Assembly (NCBI RefSeq): GCF_000170755.1
Contig: NZ_ABCK01000007.1
Coordinates: 1-64,000 of the forward strand
DNA length: 64,000 nt
Direction of reading: 5' to 3'
Source: Lentisphaera araneosa HTCC2155
Lineage (GTDB): Bacteria; Verrucomicrobiota; Lentisphaeria; Lentisphaerales; Lentisphaeraceae
The notes beneath the pieces were generated by a model, which was not told the origin of the DNA, did no database searches, and saw nothing but the letters and a program-made list of their open reading frames with translations. Of the stretch, positions 49,978 through 59,362 are shown one piece after another. A program made the translations under genes and the position numbers. Within the stretch, counting starts at the first letter, position 1; every line of letters begins with the position of its first letter.

Positions 49978-52900
49978 TCATGCGTTCTGTTTTTCTACCA
50001 TTTTGATTGCCAAGTCTTTAAGTCCTTTGAGATCGACTTTTCCTGAGCCCAAAAGTGGAATTTCATCAATTTGGATGAAGTTTTGCGGACGTGGAATCCA
50101 AAGATTCGGCAGGCCGTGACTTCGCAAACTTTCAATGATTTCCGCAATGTCTTTGTCGAGTTCAGTGAACAAGACAATGAGCTTTTCCCCACGCGCTTCA
50201 TCGGGAACACCCATAACGGCGAGTTGTGATGGATCAGTACTAGCTTCCTGATGAAGTACTTCTTCCACAGCTCCATGGGGAACCATTTCACCAGCGATTT
50301 TACTGAAGCGAGACAGACGTCCCTGAAGCTGAATCGAGCCATCGCGATGGATTGATGCAATATCACCCGTTATATACCAACCATTTTTGAGAACGGCATT
50401 CGTACGGTCGGGATCTTTGAGGTAGCCCCGCATGGTGCCTGGACTGCGCACTAGAAGTAAACCATCTTCACCATGGGCTAAATCTTCGAGTGTATCGGGG
50501 TTAACCGTTTTGATTTGAATACCAGGCAAGGGGCGGCCGACGGAATTATCGCGTAAGTGTTTTTTGCCCAATTCCCAAATTTTTACGGGAGCATTAAAAC
50601 TCACACCAGGAGCAAGCTCGGTGGCGCCATAAGCCTCTGTGGGTAGGACACCAAATTTTTCAAAGAACTCTTTTGAGGTATTTGCATTAAGTTTTTCAGC
50701 ACCCACAAGCACGAGGCGGAGTTTACTGAAATCTTCTTTTTTACAACGACGCGTATAATTAGCGAGGAAACTCGGTGTGGCAAAGAGAATTGAGCAAGCA
50801 TATTTACCCATATTTTCACTAACGGCTTTAGCATCGAGCGGGTTCGCTTGCATAACCGCGGGAGTTCCTTGACTAATAGGTAAGTAGAAAGCGGATAGGT
50901 AACCAAAGGCATGGAAGAGGGGCATGTGACCTAAAACCACATCATTTTGATTTAAATCACAGACCATTCCCAAAGAGTCGAGATTAGAACTCACATTGAG
51001 GTGAGTCAGTTCAACACCCTTGGGAGTCCCCGTAGAACCACTTGAGAAAAGGATCGTTGCGGTATCATCAATTTTTGCTTTGCAGATTGATCTAGAAGGG
51101 CGAGCAATACTGAGTAGGGCTTTGATGACATCGACTTTAGTAATGCTTTTAGCAATATCTTCTAAGTAAACGGGTGTGCAGCTCTCCGGCAACTCAATTT
51201 TCATTTTCTTGATGGCGAGCTTGGAAGTGATCACGTGTTGGCAATCAGTTGTTTTTAAGGCATGGGCCAAGCCATCTTTTGAAACAGTTGAGTTGAGGAA
51301 TACGGGAACGGAATCCTGATAATAAGCAGCAAGAGCAGAACTCACTGCAGCCACTGTATTGGGGAGTAAGATGGACGTGTATTCTTTTTTACCATGAACT
51401 TTTTTAATTTTTGCGGAAAGCGCTAAAATTTTAATCAGTAGAGGCAAATTCTTAATAGGGCCCTTGTCGGGGTCAATAAAAATGGAACCAAAGGGATTAA
51501 ACTTGGCATGATGTAAAAATTTCACTGGGCCAGGGACATTTTCATCTGCGCGTATTTTGTGGTCGATAAACTCGAGTTCTTTGACTTTTTCCCAAAGTTC
51601 GAGGGCAGGAATATCGTGAGGAACGACTTCGCCTACGTGTACACTGATTTTAGGAGGGAGCGGACCGACGGTATTTGTGAGGCTGAGTCTTTCGCCACTG
51701 CGCAAGCTGAAGGTACTATCCCAAGTGCCTCCCATATAAACGGGAAGAACAGTGGCGTCCTCATTTCCTTTAAGTACGCGCTGGAAACCACTTTTAAATT
51801 CATTCATGAAACCAGAACGAGTGAGCACACCCTCGGGGAATAAGCACAAAGCTTTACCATCGGCCAAAGCTTGGCGCCCAGCTTCGAGGGACTGAAGAAC
51901 TGACTTTCTACCGGTATTTACTGGGAGGAAATCAAACATCTCAAAAAAGGGCTTGAGCAAAGGTTTATAATAATAGGTGGAATCAATCATAAACACGATA
52001 TTACGTGGAATCGCGGCAGAAAGTAAAAAACCATCAATCCAGGTTGAGTGATTCGGCAATAAGAGTAGGGGACCATCGTGCGGAACATTTTCTAAACCAC
52101 GCCCTCTGATACGGTAGTTGAGTCGAATGGGACCCAAAACTAGGAGCCTAAGGAAGTTGTTGGAAAGAATAATTGCGGCCGGAATACAGGTTAAAGCGAG
52201 TGCTAAGGAGCAAGCCCAAATAACTGAATGAGATGTAAGGTCACCACTGCGCTTCCCAAATTCATAGGTTAACCATGTGGTAAAGAGCATACCGAGAAAA
52301 ACGAGGATGTTTTCAGCTGCCATAATGCGCATGCGTTCTTTCTCAGGAGTTTCTTCTTGAAGATAAACTTTAATTGGCAAGACGAAAAGTCCACCAAAAA
52401 AACCGGCCAATAGAATCCATAGACTTGCGATAGTTGGATTTGAAGTTGAGATAAGTTGGCAGAGAGCAAAGGTCATGCCCATGAGACCCGGAACACAAAG
52501 CCCACGGTTCATAGTGGTGTGATTGAGGCGACCAGCCACAAAGCAACCGAGACCAATACCGAAAGTCAAAGGTAATAACATGAGTGAACGCTCGATGTCG
52601 CTGAGCATCAAGTCATACTTACCCATAGTGAGAATCGCGAAAACGAGGACAATGCCAATACTATAAAAAATAGTTTCACCAATGGCTGCTGCAAGAAGGC
52701 CTTTATCTTGGCGAATCGTTTTCATTGGGCCTGCGAGTTCTTTAATCGGGTTAAGGGAAAAAGGCAGGGTGGGGTTTGCGGCTTCAACAGCTTGAGTTTT
52801 GCGAATAAAAAACCAGCCGATAATAGCAAATATGGGGAGAACGAGGAGAGAAGCTTTGTAGGTAACGCAAACGCCGGCAAGAGCCGTACCTAAGATGATT

Positions 52901-53370
52901 CCGGCAAAGTTGAGAAGCTCGAGTTTACCATTGGCATCTTTGATTTCTTGTTCATTAAAAAGCTGAGGCATAATACTAGCGCGAGCGGGAACAAAAAAAG
53001 TTGATTGAACGGCCATGAGGAAAACACAGCTATAGAGTAAGCCACCAAGTAGAGGGCTTGGATTTGACGAATCATAGAGCATAACAGCTACAGAGCCTAC
53101 GAGCATAATGGGGAGCTCGCAGGCTTTGGCAAAGCCCATGACTTTGTGGCGACAAAAACGATCGCCTGCCCAGCCAGCAAATACAGAGAAGAGGATAAAA
53201 GGGACTGTAAAAACAATGGAAATACGCGCGTTTAAAATCAGTTCTTCACTACTATCAGTTATAGACATGGCCATAATCAATATAGAAATGTTCTTAAAAG
53301 CATTATCATTGAGTGTGCCGAAGAAGTTAGCGAATGCAACAGGTATCAAGCGGCGTGTTTGGGGTGTCAT
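49978..53370 (-). CDS. aas: LplT-Aas fusion: MFS lysophospholipid transporter, acyltransferase and acyl-ACP synthetase
   Basis: A 1,130-residue three-part protein. Residues about 1-405: MFS transporter with about 12 spans and the loop GWAGDRFCRHKVMG, like LplT. About 415-620: PlsC-type acyltransferase with HX4D in LPNHSTWIDGFLL and FPEGVLTRSG. About 640-1130: AMP-binding acyl-ACP/CoA synthetase with ILFSSGSTGTPKGVELTH, YGATELAPG and YITGDIASIHRDG. In E. coli lplT and aas are separate adjacent genes that re-acylate 2-acyl-lysophospholipids. GGAG lies upstream of the ATG. Confidence 0.92.
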   Translation of the reverse strand: MTPQTRRLIPVAFANFFGTLNDNAFKNISILIMAMSITDSSEELILNARISIVFTVPFILFSVFAGWAGDRFCRHKVMGFAKACELPIMLVGSVAVMLYDSSNPSPLLGGLLYSCVFLMAVQSTFFVPARASIMPQLFNEQEIKDANGKLELLNFAGIILGTALAGVCVTYKASLLVLPIFAIIGWFFIRKTQAVEAANPTLPFSLNPIKELAGPMKTIRQDKGLLAAAIGETIFYSIGIVLVFAILTMGKYDLMLSDIERSLMLLPLTFGIGLGCFVAGRLNHTTMNRGLCVPGLMGMTFALCQLISTSNPTIASLWILLAGFFGGLFVLPIKVYLQEETPEKERMRIMAAENILVFLGMLFTTWLTYEFGKRSGDLTSHSVIWACSLALALTCIPAAIILSNNFLRLLVLGPIRLNYRIRGRGLENVPHDGPLLLLPNHSTWIDGFLLSAAIPRNIVFMIDSTYYYKPLLKPFFEMFDFLPVNTGRKSVLQSLEAGRQALADGKALCLFPEGVLTRSGFMNEFKSGFQRVLKGNEDATVLPVYMGGTWDSTFSLRSGERLSLTNTVGPLPPKISVHVGEVVPHDIPALELWEKVKELEFIDHKIRADENVPGPVKFLHHAKFNPFGSIFIDPDKGPIKNLPLLIKILALSAKIKKVHGKKEYTSILLPNTVAAVSSALAAYYQDSVPVFLNSTVSKDGLAHALKTTDCQHVITSKLAIKKMKIELPESCTPVYLEDIAKSITKVDVIKALLSIARPSRSICKAKIDDTATILFSSGSTGTPKGVELTHLNVSSNLDSLGMVCDLNQNDVVLGHMPLFHAFGYLSAFYLPISQGTPAVMQANPLDAKAVSENMGKYACSILFATPSFLANYTRRCKKEDFSKLRLVLVGAEKLNANTSKEFFEKFGVLPTEAYGATELAPGVSFNAPVKIWELGKKHLRDNSVGRPLPGIQIKTVNPDTLEDLAHGEDGLLLVRSPGTMRGYLKDPDRTNAVLKNGWYITGDIASIHRDGSIQLQGRLSRFSKIAGEMVPHGAVEEVLHQEASTDPSQLAVMGVPDEARGEKLIVLFTELDKDIAEIIESLRSHGLPNLWIPRPQNFIQIDEIPLLGSGKVDLKGLKDLAIKMVEKQNA

Positions 53371-53431
53371 TGGTTTTTTAGGCTCCGTAATTTTTAGCTG
53401 CCTTTAATATATGTATAAGAGTGTTTGCGCC

Positions 53432-54229
53432 CTAATCAATAATTGGGTCACCCGATATTGATTCTGTCAATACTTGGCTTTCGGGTTTAGGGCTTAGGTA
53501 AATTTCGATCCGGCGGTTTTGGGCACGTCCGTCTTTAGTCGTGTTATCTGCAACGGGATGAAACTCACCCATGGCCACAGCTTCGATATCTTTTGAGTTG
53601 AGTTGCTGAGTAATGAGTAGTTCTTTCACAACAGAGAGAGCGCGAGCTGCCGAGAGTTCCCAGTTATTTTTATAAAGCCCTTTACCGGATAAAGGAACAT
53701 TATCGGTATGACCTTCCACTCGAATAATGTGATCTGTGGTTTCACTCAGGGCATCGCTAATTTTATTGAGAACTTCTGTTCCACGATCCCCAAGGTTTGC
53801 CGTACCTGATGGGAATAGAATTTTATTTTCCATGCTCAAGCTAATTCGGCCATTGAGTTCCTTGAGCTTGATCTCACGACTAGTGATTTCATTTTGTAGC
53901 TCTTCAACCAACTTGCTATGTAGAGTCGACATCTCTTCTTTCTCTTCTTCGACACTTCGTTTAAACTCGTCGAGTGTTTGTTGATGCGCTTCGATTAGGG
54001 CTTCTTGTTTTTTGATCTCTTGGTCAAGTGCCTGAGAGAGTTCAATTTGTTCTTTTTCCTTTGTACTAAGGTGATCCTCTAAACCAGACTTTTGTTCGAG
54101 CAGTTCAGTACGTTCACTTTCGAGTTGAGCTTTATTTTGTTTGAGCTGATCATTTTCCCAGAGTAACCACCCGGCCGTTCCCAAGAGAGAAACAGTGACA
54201 ATACTCAAAATCCAGAGGGTTGCCTTCAT
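53432..54229 (-). CDS. OmpA/MotB-family peptidoglycan-binding protein
   Basis: A 265-residue protein with one N-terminal membrane anchor (LWILSIVTVSLLGTAGWLLW), a long coiled coil (about residues 28-125, e.g. LKQNKAQLESERTELLEQK) and a C-terminal OmpA-like domain: FPSGTANLGDRGTEVL, RVEGHTDNVPLSG, WELSAARALSVVKEL and GRAQNRRIEIYL. The conserved NELSxxRAxxV and NRRVE residues bind diaminopimelate in peptidoglycan. No stator partner is nearby. Start overlaps the stop codon of the zinc-ribbon gene. Confidence 0.92.
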   Translation of the reverse strand: MKATLWILSIVTVSLLGTAGWLLWENDQLKQNKAQLESERTELLEQKSGLEDHLSTKEKEQIELSQALDQEIKKQEALIEAHQQTLDEFKRSVEEEKEEMSTLHSKLVEELQNEITSREIKLKELNGRISLSMENKILFPSGTANLGDRGTEVLNKISDALSETTDHIIRVEGHTDNVPLSGKGLYKNNWELSAARALSVVKELLITQQLNSKDIEAVAMGEFHPVADNTTKDGRAQNRRIEIYLSPKPESQVLTESISGDPIID

Positions 54230-54402
54230 CTTTTACCGTGTACGCTTTGCTCAATTTCTTGTAGAGCTGAAAAGTCACCACGGAAGCTGCGAGCACAATT
54301 GGGACAACGAAAATCAATGAGAGTTTCTTCATTCGTAAATTCTTCGTGAATGAGAGAATTGTTTTCACTACAAAGTGGGCAAGCGAAAATAATTTTCCTC
54401 AT
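54226..54402 (-). CDS. Small zinc-ribbon protein
   Basis: A 58-residue protein with CPLC (Cys8, Cys11) and CPNC (Cys33, Cys36), a typical zinc ribbon. ATG 54402 is preferred over ATG 54444 because the ribbon normally starts near the N terminus, but no strong ribosome site is seen for either. It overlaps the OmpA-like gene by four bases, so it is translated with it. Function unknown. Confidence 0.7.
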   Translation of the reverse strand: MRKIIFACPLCSENNSLIHEEFTNEETLIDFRCPNCARSFRGDFSALQEIEQSVHGKR

Positions 54403-54659
54403 ATTTTTAATATAAGAGAGAATTTTTATTTTTATGACATTCATGCGTTTTATCCCAAATTTCGTTGTAAGTAGCGTACTTTCAAAAAGATGACTAATAA
54501 TAGACTGATTTTTCTAAATTTAAAGAGGCTTTTTTTGTTATAGAATTGTTAATCTTTTCCTTGCTTTTCACTCGCTCTCGTAGTTCTTTATTAGTGGGAA
54601 GTGGCTTCCAACAGGAAAAAGTTTCCCAAACGTAAACTCCAAAGAAGAGGAACCATATA

Positions 54660-55019
54660 ATGGATATTATCGTATCAGGAAAAAACCTCCAGTTAACTGA
54701 AGCACTAAAAGACAGCGTAGAGAGTCACCTCTCCAATATGCGCGTTAGCTATCCGAAACTCAACAAGGCCGAAGTTGTCCTTTCCCATGGCCACGGGAAA
54801 TTCAAAGTGGAAATAGTTCTCCATGGGAACAAAATTAATTTAGATGCCCATGCCGAAACCGATGACATGTATAAATCAATTGCCGATGCCGTCGATCGCC
54901 TCGATCGCCAGCTCGAGAAAAAACTCGAAACCTTTCACCACAACCATAAAGGTGAACACCTCGGCAATATTGAAAGACGTCATGAAGAAGAGATTCTAGA
55001 AGATATCGACGATTACTAA
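54660..55019 (+). CDS. hpf: Ribosome hibernation promoting factor (short form)
   Basis: A 119-residue HPF/RaiA-family protein: MDIIVSGKNLQLTEALKDSV, then HGKFKVEIVLHGN, LDAHAETDDMYKSIADAVDRLDRQLEKK and a His/Glu-rich tail. It binds the decoding centre of idle 70S ribosomes. The usual rpoN neighbour is not present. GAGGAACC precedes the ATG. A perfect terminator follows. Confidence 0.93.
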   Translation: MDIIVSGKNLQLTEALKDSVESHLSNMRVSYPKLNKAEVVLSHGHGKFKVEIVLHGNKINLDAHAETDDMYKSIADAVDRLDRQLEKKLETFHHNHKGEHLGNIERRHEEEILEDIDDY

Positions 55020-55041
55020 ACTCTTCTAAAACCATGACAAT

Positions 55042-55070
55042 AAGGCGATCCAATTTGGATCGCCTTTTTT
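55042..55070 (+). terminator. Intrinsic terminator of hpf
   Basis: A 10-bp stem AAGGCGATCC/GGATCGCCTT with an AATTT loop followed by a T run, 22 bases after the stop codon. Confidence 0.96.
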
Positions 55071-55189
55071 ATTTGTACGCTATGCAATAATTTCTAATAT
55101 GATCTTACTCAAGAATGACGAAGTCGTAAATCAGCAGGTAGTGATATAAATAAATGACCGATTAAAGTATAAGATTGAGTAATACATGG

Positions 55190-56287
55190 ATGGAACTGAT
55201 GTTTAAAAATTTAGATGATTTATTGAAAAGCAAAAATAAGTATGTGCTTTATGAGGCAATTGCAGGTAGCCATGCTTATGGAACCAATCATGCAGGAAGT
55301 GACAAAGATATAAAAGGTATATTCATTTTTCCGGCGACGTATTATTTGTTGGAGGTTGATCCCATTAAGCAATTTTCAGATGATAAAAATGATATTGTTT
55401 ATTACAGTTTAAAAAGATTCATAGAACTTGCATCCAAAGCTAACCCAAATATTATCGAAATGCTATGGATGCCAATGGATTGTGAATTATATAGAAGCCC
55501 AATTGTTGAAAAGCTTTTTGCTTCGCGCGAAATGTTTATTACAAAGCAAGCTTATGATTCTCATGTTAACTATGCACGGGCACAAATTAAAAAAGCCAAA
55601 GGGAAAAATAAGTGGGTCAATAACCCCCAACCCATAGACACCCCTAAACGGGAGGATTTTTGTTGGTTTATTCCTCTGGAAAGCAATAAACCCTTTCGAC
55701 CGCAAAGTTTAAAGACCTGCAAGTTAAATCTAAATCACTTTCATGTCAGTGCAGTTGAGCACAGTCAATCACTCTACCGCTTGTATGAATATGGGAACAA
55801 AGCCAAAGGCGTTTTTAGAAATGGGGAGTTAGTTTGTGAGTCAATTCCTTTAGAAGATGAAGACCTCTTGTGTAAAGGCTTATTACTTTTTAATGAAGCA
55901 GCTTATGAATGTGCTCGCCGAGATCATAAAAATTATTGGGAATGGCGTAGTAAACGAAATGAAACTCGATGGATAGGTCAAGAAGAAGGACTAAGAGATT
56001 ACGATGCTAAAAACATGCTTCATACGTTTCGTCTACTTTTATCCGGTAAGAATATTCTAGAGAAGGGAGAACCCACGGTCAGGTTTAAGGGTGAGGAATT
56101 ACGACTCCTTTGTGATATCCGTGACGGTAAATTTCAGTATGACGAACTTATTCAGAAAGTAGAGATCATGCTAGATGAATTAAATAGTAGCTATTTGAAC
56201 TCAAATCTACCTGAAGAAGTTGATGAATCTAAGCTTAAAGAATTATTACTAAATATTAATGAATTGTGGGAAGTTCGAAATAAATGA
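55190..56287 (+). CDS. Polymerase-beta-type nucleotidyltransferase (COG3541 family), first copy
   Basis: About 365 residues. The start is uncertain: TTG 55175, ATG 55190 or ATG 55199, none with a good ribosome site. The catalytic motif is AIAGSHAYGTNHAGSDKDIKG, written here in parts as GSHAYG and GSDKD, the GSxxxGxxxxxSDxD pattern of pol-beta nucleotidyltransferases. A helical C-terminal domain with ANPNIIEMLWMP is typical of the predicted nucleotidyltransferases linked to RNA repair. It overlaps its neighbour by four bases. No RtcB, ligase or toxin-antitoxin partner is adjacent; target unknown. Confidence 0.8.
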   Translation: MELMFKNLDDLLKSKNKYVLYEAIAGSHAYGTNHAGSDKDIKGIFIFPATYYLLEVDPIKQFSDDKNDIVYYSLKRFIELASKANPNIIEMLWMPMDCELYRSPIVEKLFASREMFITKQAYDSHVNYARAQIKKAKGKNKWVNNPQPIDTPKREDFCWFIPLESNKPFRPQSLKTCKLNLNHFHVSAVEHSQSLYRLYEYGNKAKGVFRNGELVCESIPLEDEDLLCKGLLLFNEAAYECARRDHKNYWEWRSKRNETRWIGQEEGLRDYDAKNMLHTFRLLLSGKNILEKGEPTVRFKGEELRLLCDIRDGKFQYDELIQKVEIMLDELNSSYLNSNLPEEVDESKLKELLLNINELWEVRNK

Positions 56288-57045
56288 AAGAGCATATACA
56301 AAAAACTTTGAGTGATCTAGCAGAAAATGAACAAATTAAAATACTTTATGCCTGTGAAAGTGGAAGTCGAGCTTGGGGTTTTGCATCTCCAGATAGCGAT
56401 TGGGACGTGAGGTTTATTTATGTGAATCAATTAAATTGGTACTTAAATTTAGAAAAGAAATCAGATACTATCGATTTAATGCTTCCCTTGGAATTGGATT
56501 TAGGCGGTTGGGATTTACAAAAGGCTCTACGACTTTTTGCCTCATGTAACTTGGCACTTTATGAATGGATAAATAGTCCAAAAACATACCTGATAAACTC
56601 TGAATTTCATGTAAAAATTCAATCACTAATTCCGGGTTACTTTAGTGCTATTAAAGGTATGCATCATTATTTAGCAATGGCGAACAAAAACTTTGAATCA
56701 CATTTAGAAGGTACACAGATTAAAATAAAAAAACTATTTTATATTTTACGTCCTCTTTTAGCATGTGAGTGGATCTCAAACAAAAAAACTATGCCCCCAA
56801 CAGAATATCAACTTCTCCTCTCTTCTTCAAAACGTTTGTCTAACGATCGCTTAGATGAAGTTTTAAACTTTATGAAAATGAAAGAAACTGCAGCAGAAGG
56901 TTTTTTAATAGATCTATCAGAAGAATTGATTCAATGGATCTCCAATGAAATTGACTATTATAAAAATATAGCAAGAGATCTTCCGTCAGCCAAAGAAAAA
57001 GACTGGAAGCCGTTAAATCAACTCTTTATAGATTGTGTTAAGTAG
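56284..57045 (+). CDS. Polymerase-beta-type nucleotidyltransferase (COG3541 family), second copy
   Basis: A 253-residue relative of the upstream protein, with ESGSRAWGFASPDSDWDVRF as the catalytic region (GS...SDxD, third Asp expected in SDTIDLMLP). LALYEWINSPKTY matches the xxEWLxSP block of this family. The ATG overlaps the preceding stop codon, so the two copies are translationally coupled and may form a heteromer. Ends six bases before a convergent gene. Substrate unknown. Confidence 0.8.
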   Translation: MKEHIQKTLSDLAENEQIKILYACESGSRAWGFASPDSDWDVRFIYVNQLNWYLNLEKKSDTIDLMLPLELDLGGWDLQKALRLFASCNLALYEWINSPKTYLINSEFHVKIQSLIPGYFSAIKGMHHYLAMANKNFESHLEGTQIKIKKLFYILRPLLACEWISNKKTMPPTEYQLLLSSSKRLSNDRLDEVLNFMKMKETAAEGFLIDLSEELIQWISNEIDYYKNIARDLPSAKEKDWKPLNQLFIDCVK

Positions 57046-57050
57046 GGCAC

Positions 57051-57377
57051 TTAATTATTAGAATCTGCCTTCGTCATAACTGAATACTGCTTCTCCTCTT
57101 TATAAAAGAGGGATTTGCAGTAAGTGAGTAAGAAGCAGATGCTCAAGATCGCGATCACTAGGTAAAATGCGAGTGGAAAGATTAAACTCAAAGCGGTAGA
57201 ACAAATGAGTAATAAGCAAAGAGTTTTCTTTATAGAGCTATCTTGTGGCTTGATTCGCTTGGCCTTGAGCTTCCCCAATTTTAAACGCAAGCGCTTTTTA
57301 CGCGGGTGACGTTTTTTCTTTTTTAGAAATCCCCAGTTGTGTTTATGTCTATTGACAAAGTAGGGCTTATACCTCAT
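57051..57377 (-). CDS. Small basic membrane protein of unknown function
   Basis: A 108-residue protein with a very basic N-terminal half (KKKKRHPRKKRLRLKLGKL) and two adjacent membrane spans in the second half (LCLLLICSTALSLIF, AFYLVIAILSICFLLTY). A good ribosome site (GAGGAGGT) lies upstream of the ATG, which supports it as a real gene. No family recognised. Converges with the nucleotidyltransferase pair. Confidence 0.68.
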   Translation of the reverse strand: MRYKPYFVNRHKHNWGFLKKKKRHPRKKRLRLKLGKLKAKRIKPQDSSIKKTLCLLLICSTALSLIFPLAFYLVIAILSICFLLTYCKSLFYKEEKQYSVMTKADSNN

Positions 57378-57436
57378 GATTTACCTCCTCGTAATCGGGG
57401 GTAAATATAGCTGTTTAAACTTTGAAAATCAAGGCT

Positions 57437-57880
57437 TTAAACGGCTGCGATCTTTACTAGGAAGCTATCGGGGATAGGAATAACGCGCGGCGGTTTTTGA
57501 AAAGTTCCATCATAGAGACAGCATGTGGCAGTATAGTTTCCCGTGAGAACTTTGTCCTCTGAGCCGTCTTTGTTAAGGCGAAACATATCGACTTGATAGA
57601 CTATTGCGGCAGAGCGAATGCGTTTGATGCTGAGGTCGACACGAATTTCATCTCGAAACTTTACCGGTTGAACAAATTTTACATTCATTTCACTACGAGG
57701 CCAACCGCTACCTTCTAAACTTTCATCAAATTCACCTACAACTTCTTCACCTATATGATCAAATAGAGCATATTCAGTTTCTTCGATCCAGTGAAAGTAA
57801 TTGCTGTGATGAACTATTCCACCGAGGTCAGTTTCATGAAGTCTTACGATATAAGTTTTTGAAAAGGAAGAAGTTTTCAT
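57437..57880 (-). CDS. YbgC/4-HBT hot-dog acyl-CoA thioesterase
   Basis: A 147-residue hot-dog-fold thioesterase. The active-site loop RLHETDLGGIVHHSNYFHW matches the DxxGIVYHxNY pattern of 4-hydroxybenzoyl-CoA thioesterase/YbgC enzymes, Asp being catalytic. It hydrolyses acyl-CoA or acyl-ACP thioesters. AGGAA precedes the ATG. It lies 31 bases downstream of the desaturase gene, in one minus-strand operon of lipid genes. Confidence 0.85.
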   Translation of the reverse strand: MKTSSFSKTYIVRLHETDLGGIVHHSNYFHWIEETEYALFDHIGEEVVGEFDESLEGSGWPRSEMNVKFVQPVKFRDEIRVDLSIKRIRSAAIVYQVDMFRLNKDGSEDKVLTGNYTATCCLYDGTFQKPPRVIPIPDSFLVKIAAV

Positions 57881-57911
57881 AGAGTTCCTAATTGTGTCAT
57901 TATTGCATTAA

Positions 57912-58808
57912 TTATTTAAGATTTTTCGGTAGTGCTTTAAAATCAGACACTAAACCGACACATTTCATCATATAGAGAATGTAGTAGGTGACGTCGAGTT
58001 CGCGTTTGCGAAAGCCTTGACGAATTGTATTGGGGTAATGATGATGGTTATTATGCCAACCTTCACCCAAAGTAATTAGAGCTAACCAGAAGTTATTTCT
58101 ACTTTGGTCACGAGTCTCATAGGTTCGAGAACCGTATTTGTGAGCCAATGAATTAATTGTGAAAGTTCCGTGGTATAGAATTAAAGTTGAAATAATAAAA
58201 CCCCAAACAAAAGCATTGCCCGCAGTGAGACCTAATTCAGGGAAATACATCGAAGAGAGTTTACCGAAAGCAATGATAAGCAAAGCGTAAACAACCGGAG
58301 CAAACCAATCAAAGCGATTGAGGAAAACGAGTTCTTTAAATTTCATCCAATCTCGAACATATTTTTTATTGGTGGGGAAGTGTTTTTCCGTTAAGAACCA
58401 GCCCATATGACTGTACCAAAAAGATCGCTGTACGGGTGAATGTGCATCGTCTTTTTGGTCGGAAAAGCGATGATGTTGGCGGTGGTGAGATGCCCACCAC
58501 AAAGGTCCTCGTTGTACTGATGCGCAGCCCAGGAAAGCAAAAATAAATTGGACTGGACGAGATGTTTTAAAAGTTTTATGAGAGAAATAGCGATGATAAA
58601 ATGCGGTGATTGCAAACATTCTAATGACATAAGAAAAGGCAAGTAGGGCAACACAAGCCCAGCTAAAACTTACCAATAGAGCTGATAAGGCAGCAAAGTG
58701 AAGTAAGATGAAGGGAAGGATACGTTTAAAATCTGTTTGGTCGGATGGGTTTTCGACTTGATCCAAAGCATCACTATCTAGCATTGATATGAGTGTTTTT
58801 AAGTTCAT
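57912..58808 (-). CDS. Acyl-CoA/lipid fatty acid desaturase (SCD/Ole1 type)
   Basis: A 298-residue membrane di-iron desaturase. Three histidine boxes are intact: HRYFSH (72-77), HHRQHH (about 107-112) and HNNHHH (about 254-259), as in stearoyl-CoA delta-9 desaturases. Four membrane spans surround them. It introduces a cis double bond in saturated acyl chains with O2. GGAG precedes the ATG. It starts directly at the end of the thioredoxin-fold lipoprotein gene (1-base overlap). Confidence 0.92.
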   Translation of the reverse strand: MNLKTLISMLDSDALDQVENPSDQTDFKRILPFILLHFAALSALLVSFSWACVALLAFSYVIRMFAITAFYHRYFSHKTFKTSRPVQFIFAFLGCASVQRGPLWWASHHRQHHRFSDQKDDAHSPVQRSFWYSHMGWFLTEKHFPTNKKYVRDWMKFKELVFLNRFDWFAPVVYALLIIAFGKLSSMYFPELGLTAGNAFVWGFIISTLILYHGTFTINSLAHKYGSRTYETRDQSRNNFWLALITLGEGWHNNHHHYPNTIRQGFRKRELDVTYYILYMMKCVGLVSDFKALPKNLK

Positions 58809-59362
58809 TATTGCTCCAAGTAATTGGCTAGTTTAAGCCATTTTTCATCTGAGAAACGGCCTTTATCACGATAAATAATTTTACCGTCGTTATCTAATAT
58901 AAAGATGTAAACAATTTCTTCATCATTTATTTCGAGATGTTTGTTAAATGATTCTTTATCGATATGAATCGTAATCACTTGAGAACGCATTTTTTCTGAG
59001 GTAATTCCACCTCTCATTCCACGATGTATCCACCATCGAACAGGGGCGGATAATTTAGAAATAGTGGGTATTTCATAGTAAGATAAGGTTTTTGGGTTTC
59101 CATTTACAACTTTTTCAATTTCAACATACCATTCATCTACCCATTCTTGTTGCCAACGCTGATAAGCAACCACGCAAATGGTTTGATCTTTCTCCAAACA
59201 ATTGGGAAATGTTTGTTCATTTCCTTGGAGGTCTAAGCCACCAACTATTGGAAAATAATCTTTACTACTGGTTTTTACTTCGCTTGTTCCGACTGAGCAA
59301 GAAGAAATAAATAAAAGTAAGAGGGCGAATGAAATGAAGCTGGCGATAATTCGTTTTTTCAT
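58808..59362 (-). CDS. Thioredoxin-fold lipoprotein without active-site cysteines (ATP10-like)
   Basis: A 184-residue lipoprotein with lipobox ending ISSC (Cys22). The mature part looks like a thioredoxin fold: TICVVAYQRWQQEWVDEW, RSQVITIHID, EEIVYIFILDNDGKIIYRDKG and a final helix. There is no CxxC. The segment APVRWWIHRGMRGGI followed by these strands recalls the mitochondrial assembly factor ATP10, so this could be a chaperone-like relative; assignment is weak. Overlaps both neighbours. Confidence 0.55.
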   Translation of the reverse strand: MKKRIIASFISFALLLLFISSCSVGTSEVKTSSKDYFPIVGGLDLQGNEQTFPNCLEKDQTICVVAYQRWQQEWVDEWYVEIEKVVNGNPKTLSYYEIPTISKLSAPVRWWIHRGMRGGITSEKMRSQVITIHIDKESFNKHLEINDEEIVYIFILDNDGKIIYRDKGRFSDEKWLKLANYLEQ

